Below, in pieces: positions 53,304-62,192 of a DNA stretch of 64,000 nucleotides (position 1 is its first letter; each line of letters starts with the position of its first letter). The DNA lies in NCBI GenBank assembly GCA_025141835.1, contig CP081102.1, positions 186,001 to 250,000 on the forward strand, given 5' to 3'. The notes beneath the pieces are model-generated. The model did not search any database. It was not told the DNA's origin and saw nothing but the letters and a program-made list of their open reading frames with translations. Both the position numbers and the translations under genes were made by a program. This DNA is from Rhodobacteraceae bacterium M385. Its GTDB lineage: Bacteria > Pseudomonadota > Alphaproteobacteria > Rhodobacterales > Rhodobacteraceae.

Positions 53304-54856
53304 CGCGAAGCCGCGCGGCCCATTGGCCAAACATGCCGTGGCTCGGGCCGATCATAGCGGTGCTGGTGTGGGAGGGGCTTGCCCACGTCCTTGCCGATAC
53401 CTTCGTACTGGCCGGGCCTACGGCCATTCTCGGCTACCTCTATGACAACGCAGGCCTGATTAGCCGCGCCTTGGCCGAGACCTTGGGCAATGCGGTGGCG
53501 GGGTTCATCATCGGGAACCTGGCGGCGGTGCTGCTGGCCGTAATCGCCACGGTTTGGCCGCGTAGCGACGCTATGGTGCGGGGCTTGGCCTTGGTGGTGT
53601 TCTGCTTGCCGCTGGTGGCAACGGGGCCAATCCTACGGGTCGCTTTCGGGCCGGGGGACGGGCCGCAGATCGTGCTGGCGGCGTTGGCCGTGTATTACAC
53701 AACGCTGATCCCTCTGTTGGTGGGATTGCGGGCGGTGCCTGCGGGGTGGCTTGATCTTGTGCGCAGCTATGGGCGCGGCGGTTGGGCCACGCTGGTCCAT
53801 GTGCGGGCCATGGCGGCTTTGCCGTACTTTGTCGCCGGATTGCAGATTGCCGCGCCCGCCGCCTTTTTGGGCGCCATGGTAGGCGAGTTCACCGGGGCTG
53901 AACGCGGCATGGGCGTGCTGACGATCCGCGCCATGCGCGACATGAATGTAGAGATGACATGGGCCTTGGCCGTGGTGGCCACGGCGGTGGCTGTCGCCGG
54001 GTTCTGGGCTATCGGCTGGATCGCACGGCAGTTCATGCAAGGGGAGCCTCCGGTGATCCTGTCACCGCCACAGGCGGACAAACGCGGGAATGCCTTCTTG
54101 ACGCTTCTGGGGATCGTGGCAGTGCTTTTGTTGATCTGGTGGGGCGGGTTGAAGGTGCTGGGCATCAGCCCGTTCTTCGCCAAAGGCCCGGTCGAGGTTT
54201 TTGACGCGCTGTTTCTTGCCCCTGACGCGCCGTTGGTGCGGGCGACGCTGGGGACGTCACTGGCAGAGACTGCGGTGTTCCTTTTTCCCGGCTACGTCGC
54301 CGGGCTCGGGGCGGGCGCGTTGCTTGCTATGCTCATCGTCTTGGTGCCGAGGGCGGCAGGCACGGCGATGCCCTTGGCCATCGCGCTCCGCTCGGTGCCG
54401 ATCATCACAACGGCGCCGCTTGTGGTTCTGGTAACGGGGCGCGGCGCGGTGGGGACCATCACCCTTGTCGCGATCATGGTGTTCTTTCCCACCTTTGTGG
54501 CCTGCCTTCACGGATTGCGCCAAGCGCCGGGGCGGGTGATCGACGTGATGCGAAGCTATGCCGCCCGCCCGTTGACCGTGCTGACCCGCGTTCAGGTGCC
54601 CGCCATGTTGCCCGCCTTCTTTGCAGCGGCTCGCATGAATGTCCCGGCTTCCGTCCTTGCGGTGACGGTGGTGGAATGGCTGGCCACGGGTAACGGCATC
54701 GGCAGTCTGATGGCACTGTCTGCGTCGCAATCGGATTACGACATGCTATGGAGCGCCGTGGTGCTGGTCGCGATCCTATCTGCGCTAGGTTACGCAGGCG
54801 TCGGCTGGCTGGAACGTCGCGTATTGGCCACCTATGCGCCGGAGCAATTGCAATGA
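53300..54856 (+). CDS. Fused double ABC permease
   Basis: A 518-residue protein made of two complete binding-protein-dependent permease units in tandem, each about 250 residues. Each carries its own coupling loop region: GAMVGEFTGAERGMGVL in the first and LAVTVVEWLATGNGIGSL in the second. Normally such importers use two copies of a single 250-280 residue subunit, so a fused pair implies an asymmetric heterodimer. About twelve membrane helices. It overlaps the ATPase and the following glycosyltransferase gene by four bases. Confidence 0.9.
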   Translation: MTRSRAAHWPNMPWLGPIIAVLVWEGLAHVLADTFVLAGPTAILGYLYDNAGLISRALAETLGNAVAGFIIGNLAAVLLAVIATVWPRSDAMVRGLALVVFCLPLVATGPILRVAFGPGDGPQIVLAALAVYYTTLIPLLVGLRAVPAGWLDLVRSYGRGGWATLVHVRAMAALPYFVAGLQIAAPAAFLGAMVGEFTGAERGMGVLTIRAMRDMNVEMTWALAVVATAVAVAGFWAIGWIARQFMQGEPPVILSPPQADKRGNAFLTLLGIVAVLLLIWWGGLKVLGISPFFAKGPVEVFDALFLAPDAPLVRATLGTSLAETAVFLFPGYVAGLGAGALLAMLIVLVPRAAGTAMPLAIALRSVPIITTAPLVVLVTGRGAVGTITLVAIMVFFPTFVACLHGLRQAPGRVIDVMRSYAARPLTVLTRVQVPAMLPAFFAAARMNVPASVLAVTVVEWLATGNGIGSLMALSASQSDYDMLWSAVVLVAILSALGYAGVGWLERRVLATYAPEQLQ

Positions 54857-55899
54857 AACGATCTGCCGCCTTCGCCATTCCCGGTGATATCAACACTGTC
54901 ACCGGAGGCTACATCTACGAGCGCCGCTTGCTGGAGGAGCTTCGCCGCCTTGGCCATGACGTGACCCACATTGAGTTGGGCGCGTCTTTTCCTGACCCCA
55001 CGCATGACGATATGGACGATGCCATTGCCCAATTGACCGCGTTGGACCCAAACCGCGCCCTGATCCTTGATGGGTTGGTCTATGGCGCGATTGATCCCAA
55101 AGGTCTGGCCCAAGTGAAGGCGCCGATTGTGGCGATGATTCATCACCCCTTGGCGCTGGAAACCGGCCTTGATCCGGCCATGCGTGAGCATCTGTTTGCG
55201 ACTGAAAAGGCCAATCTGGCGATGGCACAAAGGGTCTTAGTCCCAAGCCCCCACACCGCCGCGACCTTGCGCGGCAAGTATGCGGTTCCCGGCGATAAGA
55301 TCACCATCGCGCAACCGGGGACGGAAGTGAGCGGCGGCACGCCTGCGCCCGTTGATCCGCCGCTTATCCTGTCGGTGGGGCTGCAACACCCACGCAAGGG
55401 CCATGACGTGTTGATCACCGCCTTGGCCGAGGTGCGCGACCTGCCGTGGCGGGCGGCCATCGTCGGGTCGATCCACGACGCCCCCCATGCCGAGGCTTTG
55501 GCCCGCTTGGTCACGGACTTGGACCTCTCCGACAGGGTCACCATGATGGGCCGCGTGCCACAAGACGTTTTGGATGGCCTTTACGCAACGGCCTCCATCT
55601 TCGCGCTGGCGACGCGGTATGAAGGTTATGGCATGGTCTTTGATGAGGCTTTGTCTTGGGGATTGCCGATAGTTTCATGTGCGACCGGTGCGGTGCCGGA
55701 CACGGTGCCCAAGGTCGCTGGCCTCTTGGTAACCCCGCAGCGCGCAGGCGAATTTGCGGGGGCGTTGGGCCGGCTGTTGACCGATGTCCCCTTGCGCAAA
55801 CGCATGGCGCGCGCGGCCCTGAAAGCGGGGGCAGCGCTGCCCACATGGCAGGACACAGCGGCCGTGGCCGGGGGCGTGTTGGATCAACTCGATGGGTAG
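54853..55899 (+). CDS. GT4-type glycosyltransferase
   Basis: A 348-residue GT-B glycosyltransferase: N-terminal acceptor half (GDINTVTGGYIYERRLLEELRRLGHDV), and the family 4 donor half with LSVGLQHPRKGHDVL and the E-x7-E region EGYGMVFDEALSWGLPIVSC. It would transfer a sugar from a nucleotide donor. The ATG overlaps the permease stop as ATGA, so it is tied to the transporter. Its C-terminal end overlaps the FkbM gene by eight bases. Confidence 0.9.
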   Translation: MKRSAAFAIPGDINTVTGGYIYERRLLEELRRLGHDVTHIELGASFPDPTHDDMDDAIAQLTALDPNRALILDGLVYGAIDPKGLAQVKAPIVAMIHHPLALETGLDPAMREHLFATEKANLAMAQRVLVPSPHTAATLRGKYAVPGDKITIAQPGTEVSGGTPAPVDPPLILSVGLQHPRKGHDVLITALAEVRDLPWRAAIVGSIHDAPHAEALARLVTDLDLSDRVTMMGRVPQDVLDGLYATASIFALATRYEGYGMVFDEALSWGLPIVSCATGAVPDTVPKVAGLLVTPQRAGEFAGALGRLLTDVPLRKRMARAALKAGAALPTWQDTAAVAGGVLDQLDG

Positions 55900-56632
55900 C
55901 GCGATTGGGCATTCGCTGGATGTGTACTACCGCGACGCTGCCCGCACGTCGCGGATGGATCGCCTGAATGCGTGCTTCGTGAGGCCGGGCGAGCTCGTCT
56001 TTGATGTGGGCGCCCATGTGGGGGACCGGACCGCCAGTTTCCGTCGCCTAAGCGCAAAAGTGGTCACGTTAGAGCCGCAGCCCCGCGTCTTTCGTGCGCT
56101 GCGCTTGATCCACGGACGCGATGCCCAAGTGACCCTTCGGCCCGAGGCCGTGGGCGACGCAATGGGAGAAGTCGCCCTCCACCTCAACACCCGCAACCCT
56201 ACAGTCTCCACCGCCTCGACCGAGTTGATAGAGGCTGCCCCCAGTGCGCGGGAATGGGCCGGGCAGGTTTGGGACGAGACGATCCGAGTACCGGTTGTGA
56301 CGCTTGACCACTTGATTGCCACCCACGGCACGCCCGCGTTCATCAAGATTGACGTGGAGGGACATGAGGCCGCGGTTCTTGCAGGGCTATCTGCCCCCGT
56401 GAAAGCGCTGTCGTTCGAGGTGACAACAATCCAACGCGCAGTCGCTTTCGCCTGCCTGTCGCGGCTTGCCAAGCTTGGCGCATATGAGTTCAACCTGAGC
56501 CTCGGAGAAGAACATGCCTTGCGCCACGCCGACTGGATCAGCGCCGAAGCGATGACCACCGAGATCGCGCAGCTTCCCGATGCGGCAAATTCTGGGGATG
56601 TGTATGGGCGGTTGCGTGTGGGTGATTTGTAA
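55892..56632 (+). CDS. FkbM family methyltransferase
   Basis: A 246-residue SAM-dependent methyltransferase. SAM motif I is FDVGAHVGDRTASF, followed by LEPQPRVFRALRL and the FkbM-type IKIDVEGHEAAVLAGL. FkbM relatives methylate hydroxyls of sugars and polyketides, so it may cap the sugar added by the preceding glycosyltransferase. It is the last gene of the run. The next 77 bases hold no gene, and integrase debris follows. Confidence 0.87.
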   Translation: MGSAIGHSLDVYYRDAARTSRMDRLNACFVRPGELVFDVGAHVGDRTASFRRLSAKVVTLEPQPRVFRALRLIHGRDAQVTLRPEAVGDAMGEVALHLNTRNPTVSTASTELIEAAPSAREWAGQVWDETIRVPVVTLDHLIATHGTPAFIKIDVEGHEAAVLAGLSAPVKALSFEVTTIQRAVAFACLSRLAKLGAYEFNLSLGEEHALRHADWISAEAMTTEIAQLPDAANSGDVYGRLRVGDL

Positions 56633-56709
56633 GAATTCGGGTCTGCGGTGTACCTTGCTCTAAAGGGTTCTGAGAGTAGCTGTTAATGGACAGTGGTAGG
56701 AGGGCCACC

Positions 56710-57755
56710 TTAAACATTACCTGTTCGAAATAGCGCGCGTACGTCAGCCTCGTCTGACTCGGCGTGGGCATAGATCCGCATGGGAAGATTGGGATCCGAC
56801 CACCGCCCGGCCTTTGCGGCCGTCACTGGGTCGACGCCTTGGCGCACCACGAGTTCGGTAAAGAATCCATGCCGACCTGCTCGGTGCGCAGACAAATATG
56901 GTATACCTGCGCGCTTACAGATATCTGCCAACGCTTCGTGTACCCCGTTGGGCTGCCGTAGCCGAACACGCGGGCGGACATATAGCGACCTGTCTTGCGG
57001 TTTTTTGGACGTTTGGGCGCTAATGCGCACATCTCCTGCATCATTTGCGGCGAGACGGTGATCCAGTCATCCGGATGACCCTTCTGTGCCTTTAGCCGAA
57101 CTTGGTTATCGGCCTGGCACAGGTCGTTCGGTTCGAGGGACACCGCCTGATCGATACGGGATGCGGTTTCGAATATAAACCGCAGCAGCGAAGCATTATA
57201 GGGATCGGCGACGCCGCAGAACGCTTCTACCCATGATTTGTCCGAAGGCCTTCTTTCGACACGGCTTTGCTTGCCCCGCGCCTTGTCCTGCGCGATCCGT
57301 TCGAATTTGTCATATGCTTTCACTCGAATGAGCGGCGTTCGTTCCAGCTCGTGGGCATTATTAATAACTGCTTGCGCGGGCGTTACAATTTCGCGCCACC
57401 AAGTGTCGGTACAAGCGTTAGGTTTTAGTTTCGGGCCAAGCGCTTTTAGTCGTGCACCGGTTATGCTGCTAAGTGACAGAAGTCCGATTTCTGCGACGAT
57501 CGGAATGAGTTGCTTCGCGACTTTCGGCGATGCGTTATACAACATTATGGCATCTGCGAACGTCGTACTTGCCTCGTCCCCAACAACATACCGGCGAACT
57601 TGATTCTCCGTTTCGAACGCTATCCAGTCCCGCGCGTTTGCCTCTTTAAATGACTTAGTGCTGCACCGGTATGGACCGGCGATTGGCCTGCCGATGTATT
57701 CGATTCAGCCCCTTGCCCAGAAAAAATTCCCACGTTTGTAGGTCTCGAGCGGCAT
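56710..57755 (-). pseudogene. Tyrosine integrase, inactivated
   Basis: A site-specific recombinase frame can be followed from ATG 57755 to a stop at 56710 only after repair of two lesions. Codon 17 is TGA (57705-57707), in WARG-stop-IEYIGRPI, where an Arg codon CGA would be expected. Near 56928 a one-base deletion shifts the frame: GYTKRWQ-ISV should read W-ADICKRAG. After the shift the core is intact: SAHRAGRHGF, AGRWSDPNLP and IYAHA, with the first Arg in ETASRIDQAVS. It sits just downstream of the FkbM gene. No attachment site or tRNA is visible. Confidence 0.8.
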
Positions 57756-57965
57756 GATGAACCTCTTTCGAAAATAGTATCGATCTGTGGTGCGTGATGA
57801 GCATGGTTCGCCCTAGGCGATAGTATGCGCCCATTGCATTGGCGCGGTCTCGCAACGAGCGTTCGGAAATATCGACGCCCAGACCTTCATGAACTCAACC
57901 CACTGAGCCGGTGTCTTGCCCGACCCCAGGATCTTAGAGCCTTCCGGTGTCCCGAAATCAGACAT
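57655..57965 (-). pseudogene. Frameshifted small DNA-binding (excisionase-like) gene
   Basis: An ATG at 57965 opens MSDFGTPEGSKILGSG and continues through KTPAQWVEFMK, but only a one-base shift near 57884 leads into VDISERSLRDRANAMGAYYR and LGRTMLIT. The second part has the look of small helix-turn-helix proteins that neighbour roseobacter integrases. Without repair the first frame gives 50 residues ending at 57813. The end overlaps the integrase start. Identification is by eye. Confidence 0.4.
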
Positions 57966-58066
57966 TTTTGAACTGCCTTTCACAATGAGCCTCGATCAGC
58001 GAACCTTGTGAAGTCGCTTGTCCAGCACCATCGGAAGTGATGAGATTGAATAAAAGATAGAGCTTT

Positions 58067-58129
58067 TTAGTTTTGATCCAGCTCTGTGCGATCAAGCTTG
58101 AGCATCGATTTTCGTTCGCTCGGGTTCAT
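58067..58129 (-). pseudogene. 5' fragment of IS3 transposase orfB
   Basis: Four bases after the orfA stop, an ATG at 58129 starts MNPSERKSMLKLDRTELDQN and stops at 58067. The opening resembles IS3 OrfB N-termini (NPSER-x-xM), but the integrase core with its DDE triad is absent. Confidence 0.5.
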
Positions 58130-58133
58130 CTCT

Positions 58134-58433
58134 TCAGCCCTTGTGACGAAAATCGGTTTCGACCGCCAACTTCCCGATCTTTGCAGGAAGCTCTTTCAAC
58201 TCGGCTTCATTGTCCTCGACTTTCCTGACCTTGTCAGAAAATACGCCCGTAAGGCCATCAATAGCCTGCCGCATCCAAGTTGTGACCTGCGTCGGGTGGA
58301 TCTTGTGCTTCGCCGCGATCTCTTGAGCCGTCTTGTCGCCACGCAGCGCTTCTAGCGCTACGGTAGCTTTGAACTTGTCAGAAAACTGCGTCTCTTGGTC
58401 ATTTGTGTATCCTAACTTCAAGTTTGGATACAT
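58134..58433 (-). CDS. IS3-type transposase OrfA
   Basis: A 99-residue protein from ATG 58433 (frame open to 58469). It is the helix-turn-helix half of an IS3/IS407-type transposase: FSDKFKATVALEALRGDKTAQEIAAKHKIHPTQVTTW, then a leucine-zipper-like EAELKELPAKIGKLAVE. It ends at RHKG with a normal stop, so orfA itself looks whole. It cannot work alone because orfB is truncated. Confidence 0.78.
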   Translation of the reverse strand: MYPNLKLGYTNDQETQFSDKFKATVALEALRGDKTAQEIAAKHKIHPTQVTTWMRQAIDGLTGVFSDKVRKVEDNEAELKELPAKIGKLAVETDFRHKG

Positions 58434-58510
58434 CTTAGCACGCTGTCCAGTTTTGCCGGACCCCTTCACACCTCAGCAATCAGCTAATTTGTGCAAAAGA
58501 ACCGCTTCAG

Positions 58511-59665
58511 TCAAGAAAGGTCGTTGCTCCTAATGCCATCCCAAGCATTCGACAACCGTGCGGTTCCTAAGATTAAGGAAACCACTCGTTCCGACGTATT
58601 GCTGATGCAATAATCGGTCGGAATTGGGTTTGCCACGCCAGCCTCAACACGCTCGGCGTACATTTGTGTTGCACCGTCTACACCGTTAATTATCGCGTCG
58701 CGATCTAGCCCTGTCAGGATGATGCAGCCGACGTCTAGCCCCTCGGGCCGTTCAAACGCATCCCTTGGAGTAACCGCTGGAAAGCCAAGGATGGAGCTTT
58801 CTTCGGAAATCGTGCCGCTATCGGAGATCGCGCAGAACGCGTTCTTCTGCAACTTGTTGTAGTCGTGGAAACCGAATGGAGTCATCCAACGCACCCGACT
58901 ATCAAGCGTGCAGCCCTCAAGCGCATCCAGCCGCTTGCGTGTGCGTGGATGGGTCGAAACGATCACCGGCATGTTGTATTTTTTTGTCAGCGCATTCAGC
59001 GTATCGACTAACGCCTTCAAGCGAACAGAATTATCCACGTTCTCTTCACGATGCAGAGATACGATAAAATAACCCTGCGGCGTCAGGTCTAAACGCGAAA
59101 GGACGTCGGACGCCTCAATCCGGTCCCGAAAATGATCCAGCACTTCGCGCATCGGCGACCCGGTCAAATAGATCCGACGATGTTGAATGCCTTCTGACAG
59201 AAGATGGCGCCTTGCGTGTTCGGTATAGACCAGGTTGAAGTCAGCGATATGGTCGACCAGCTTGCGGTTCGTCTCTTCCGGAACATTGCGGTCGTAGGAA
59301 CGGTTGCCCGCTTCCATGTGATAGACTGGGATTTTCAGCCGCCTCGCGATGATCGCTGAGATTGCCGAATTCGTGTCACCAAGGATCAAAACTGCGTCGG
59401 GGCGGTCAGCTAGCAGCACTTTTTCTGTTTCCATCAGGATTTTGCCTAGTGTCTCACCTAGGGAGCCCCCGCCCGTACCAAGAAAATAGTCGGGCTTACG
59501 CAGACCCAGATCGTCAAAAAAGACTTCGTTCAGGGCATGGTCCCAGTTTTGTCCGGTATGGACGATCTTATGGTCGCAAAAAGTGTCAAGCCGAGGAAGG
59601 ATCCGAGCCAGGCGAATGATCTCCGGACGGGTGCCAAGGATCGTGTGTACTTTGAGTTTGGTCAT
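58511..59665 (-). CDS. capG: UDP-GlcNAc 2-epimerase type, UDP-L-FucNAc forming
   Basis: A 384-residue non-hydrolysing UDP-N-acetylglucosamine 2-epimerase (WecB/FnlC/CapG family). Conserved parts are HTILGTRPEIIRLARIL, ILGDTNSAISAIIARR, HMEAGNRSYDRNVPEETNRK and LHREENVDNS. Next to capE and capF it most likely performs the last step, converting UDP-N-acetyl-L-pneumosamine to UDP-N-acetyl-L-fucosamine. WecB with ManNAc product is the alternative. Start at 59665 after repositioning from 59719; ribosome binding site weak. Confidence 0.88.
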   Translation of the reverse strand: MTKLKVHTILGTRPEIIRLARILPRLDTFCDHKIVHTGQNWDHALNEVFFDDLGLRKPDYFLGTGGGSLGETLGKILMETEKVLLADRPDAVLILGDTNSAISAIIARRLKIPVYHMEAGNRSYDRNVPEETNRKLVDHIADFNLVYTEHARRHLLSEGIQHRRIYLTGSPMREVLDHFRDRIEASDVLSRLDLTPQGYFIVSLHREENVDNSVRLKALVDTLNALTKKYNMPVIVSTHPRTRKRLDALEGCTLDSRVRWMTPFGFHDYNKLQKNAFCAISDSGTISEESSILGFPAVTPRDAFERPEGLDVGCIILTGLDRDAIINGVDGATQMYAERVEAGVANPIPTDYCISNTSERVVSLILGTARLSNAWDGIRSNDLS

Positions 59666-59745
59666 ATTCAGATTGAACTTTCGAGATCTATTTGTGGAAG
59701 AGTAAATTATACGAGGCAAGGTAAATCCTTACAAAACCAGTAATA

Positions 59746-61077
59746 CTACACCCATTTTTTTATTTTTCGATCGCCAACGAGTATGAAAAGAAGAGATATG
59801 AACAACAAGGAGGGACCGGCGCCTACGGAAGCTGCATTGTATAAGGGAGCCATCGCTAATATAGTTAGGCCCAAGCTGGCAAGCGGCAAGACTCTTCGAG
59901 TCCCACGAAGCGCCTTGCTTATAACTATTAGTAGCGCTACTGGCAGAAAAATCGCAAAAATCGCAACGCCGAGGATCCCAAAGTCAACAAAAATCGAGCC
60001 AGGAAGAGTATAATACGCGCCATTAATGGGAAGGTCGGTAGAAAGATCCGCAACAATCGATAGTCCGGTTAGTTTTTCAAATATCAAGAAAAATACATAA
60101 AAGTTATATGATCCACCAAGATGCCCGTTTGGCAGTCCAACTTCCAGCAATCGATCAAAATATACTAACCCTAGCGTGAAATAGTTGTGTAAATTGGCAA
60201 GTGCAAAATACACTCCGTCTCCCATCCATGTAGGAACCTTGCTACTATCAAAAATGTACCCTGATTCAGTTGCTGTAAGTATTGCTCGATAGATAAGGTC
60301 ATCGGTTCTCAGTAATCCCCTTTCAATAAAAACGTATAGAGAATAGAAAATTGCAAGAGCCAGAGCTGAATAGAGCAATGTTTTCACGATAACTGTCTTT
60401 GCGCTACGCCCACTTAACGCAGCCTTCACGGAGAGGGTCGGCCAAATAAGTCCAGCCATGTAGATGAATACAAGACAAATAAGAAATGAATTTCTTCCTC
60501 CGCTTAGGAATGAAGAAAATATACCAAGAATTGTAAGCGCCACAACCATCGGATTAACCTTTTTTTGCAACCCAAGGCGTTCAATTATTGCTAGTAGCAA
60601 GAATGCAGGTGCACCAGATGTCAGTGTGGTAACGCCAGTAATAACGCCACCCTGCCCAGCACCCTCTGCAATTTCGACATACCGCGCTCCAGTAATCCCG
60701 TCAGTTAATACTGCGCCAACAAAAATGTAACGATATACCATAGATAGGGTATAGACAATTGATAGGGCAATGAATAGCCGATAGGATCTATTGCCAAAAA
60801 AGAAATTTCTATTTTGCATTCGTTCCACCTCGAGAGGCTGGGGCCTTGGGTGAAGAAGGTAAATAAAAGCGAAAAATGAAATCGGGAGTGAGAAAAGAAT
60901 AGTAATAATCCACATTTCTGCTCCGAGTGGCGGATAGGAGAAGAACAGCGTTATCTGAAGAAGGAATATTGAGCACAACAATGGCATGAAGTAAGCTTGA
61001 ATGACTAACTTCAATGCTCTATGCTTTACTTCAACCGTATGGGTTAAAGCGAATTCACTATTCTCTTTTGCTTTCAT
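59746..61077 (-). CDS. O-antigen/capsule polymerase-like membrane protein (Wzy type)
   Basis: A 443-residue polytopic protein with about twelve hydrophobic segments and a large periplasmic loop around 270-350 (TATESGYIFDSSKVPTWMGDG and LPNGHLGGSYNFYVFF). Size and layout are those of Wzy polymerases, which lack useful sequence motifs. Base composition is clearly more AT-rich than in its neighbours, as is usual for such genes after transfer. The start overlaps the capF stop by four bases, placing it in the same operon. Confidence 0.75.
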   Translation of the reverse strand: MKAKENSEFALTHTVEVKHRALKLVIQAYFMPLLCSIFLLQITLFFSYPPLGAEMWIITILFSLPISFFAFIYLLHPRPQPLEVERMQNRNFFFGNRSYRLFIALSIVYTLSMVYRYIFVGAVLTDGITGARYVEIAEGAGQGGVITGVTTLTSGAPAFLLLAIIERLGLQKKVNPMVVALTILGIFSSFLSGGRNSFLICLVFIYMAGLIWPTLSVKAALSGRSAKTVIVKTLLYSALALAIFYSLYVFIERGLLRTDDLIYRAILTATESGYIFDSSKVPTWMGDGVYFALANLHNYFTLGLVYFDRLLEVGLPNGHLGGSYNFYVFFLIFEKLTGLSIVADLSTDLPINGAYYTLPGSIFVDFGILGVAIFAIFLPVALLIVISKALRGTRRVLPLASLGLTILAMAPLYNAASVGAGPSLLFISLLFILVGDRKIKKWV

Positions 61078-62189
61078 TCCTTTTCGCGCGCCTCACGAAG
61101 CCTGAACGTATCGGGCCGCTCCTCGTCAAACACTTCATTGGCCCAGATCAATAAGACCGCTGTGCCATCTCCTACGTTGATGAGCGTGTGTATCCAGCCG
61201 GGCCTTGTCCAAAAGGACTGACCGGTCTGGACAACCCGCGTAAGGGTCTCACCGCCGCGGACGTCACGTTCGATCAACTCGACACGGCCCTGCGCCAGAT
61301 GGAAGTTCTCGCATTTCGTGTCGTGGAAATGATTTCCACGGCTTGCACCGGGCTCAATGGTCAGGACGGACACCTGACCGTAGCTATCGGCCTTGAAAAG
61401 CTCGCAAAAGCTGCCCGTGTCCGAGGTGATCCGGTTCAAGTTGAAGACCCTTGCGTCCTGATCGAGATGGCTCAGATAGGTGGCATGAAGCTGTTTACGT
61501 AGGTCATTGCCGACATCCGGTATGAGGGTCGTTTGGCTGTCCCGGCGAAAGCTGTCGATCATTTCAGCGACTTCACCCACCGTCGTTCGGGTGGTCGCGA
61601 ATGTTTCAACAAATTGGACGCCCGGCGACGTGCCTGTGGCAAGCGCCCCAAGGTACAGATCAATCAAGTCGTCGACATAGAGAAGATCGACGCTCGCTGC
61701 TGGGTCATTAATGCTAAACTCTTCATTCCTTATGGCTTGATCTATGAAAGTCGCAATGAAGGAATTATAATTGGGCTTGCACCATTTCCCGAACAGGTTG
61801 GGCAGTCGCCAGATCGCCGTGGACCAACCCGCCTGTGGCGCAAGTTGCACGACCCGTTCCTCGCCCGCCTTTTTGGAGCGCCCATAGGGGTCGTCGCGCA
61901 TGTACCGGCTGCTAGAGGCGTAGTGAAAGCTGGACGATGGGCTACGCGGACGAAAACAGGCCAAAATGTCGTCGACATAGTCGACATTGTCCATTGTGAA
62001 TCCGTCATCCGTCGCGGGCCTATTCGCCCCGGCGAGGTGAATGATATGATCGACCTGGGTGCCGTGAAAGTCTTTGAGCGAACTTTCGCGGGTCAGGGGG
62101 ATCACCTCATGATCCGTACGGTTTTCTAGCGCCAGAACCAGGTTTTGGCCCACAAATCCGGAAGCACCCGTGATAAGGACGCGCGCCAT
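61074..62189 (-). CDS. capF: UDP-2-acetamido-2,6-dideoxy-hexos-4-ulose reductase/epimerase
   Basis: CapF/FnlB is bifunctional. The 371-residue protein has an N-terminal SDR reductase domain (VLITGASGFVGQNLVLALENR, YASSSRYMRDDPYGRSKKAGE) and a C-terminal cupin at about 265-365 with the zinc motif GNHFHDTKCENFHLAQG. The cupin epimerises C3 of the 4-keto intermediate from CapE and the SDR part then reduces it to the L-pneumosamine form. It lies three bases after capE. Confidence 0.92.
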   Translation of the reverse strand: MARVLITGASGFVGQNLVLALENRTDHEVIPLTRESSLKDFHGTQVDHIIHLAGANRPATDDGFTMDNVDYVDDILACFRPRSPSSSFHYASSSRYMRDDPYGRSKKAGEERVVQLAPQAGWSTAIWRLPNLFGKWCKPNYNSFIATFIDQAIRNEEFSINDPAASVDLLYVDDLIDLYLGALATGTSPGVQFVETFATTRTTVGEVAEMIDSFRRDSQTTLIPDVGNDLRKQLHATYLSHLDQDARVFNLNRITSDTGSFCELFKADSYGQVSVLTIEPGASRGNHFHDTKCENFHLAQGRVELIERDVRGGETLTRVVQTGQSFWTRPGWIHTLINVGDGTAVLLIWANEVFDEERPDTFRLREAREKE

Positions 62190-62192
62190 CGT

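Larger units (their letters stand above)
58067..58470 (-). mobile_element. IS3-family insertion sequence remnant
   Basis: A left-end inverted-repeat-like sequence at 58441-58470 (reading TGTGAAGGGGTCCGGCAAAA inwards) precedes an orfA-type gene and the first 20 codons of orfB. The rest of orfB and the right end are missing. The DNA from 57966 to 58066 shows nothing recognisable. Confidence 0.7.

Noticed and set aside
53300..54856. Two permease genes joined by a sequencing error
   Set aside because: The frame is continuous, the linker between the halves is plausible coding sequence and no internal start with a ribosome binding site is evident at the junction.
56633..56709. tRNA or attachment site next to the integrase
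   Set aside because: No cloverleaf, no T-loop sequence and no matching direct repeat was found.
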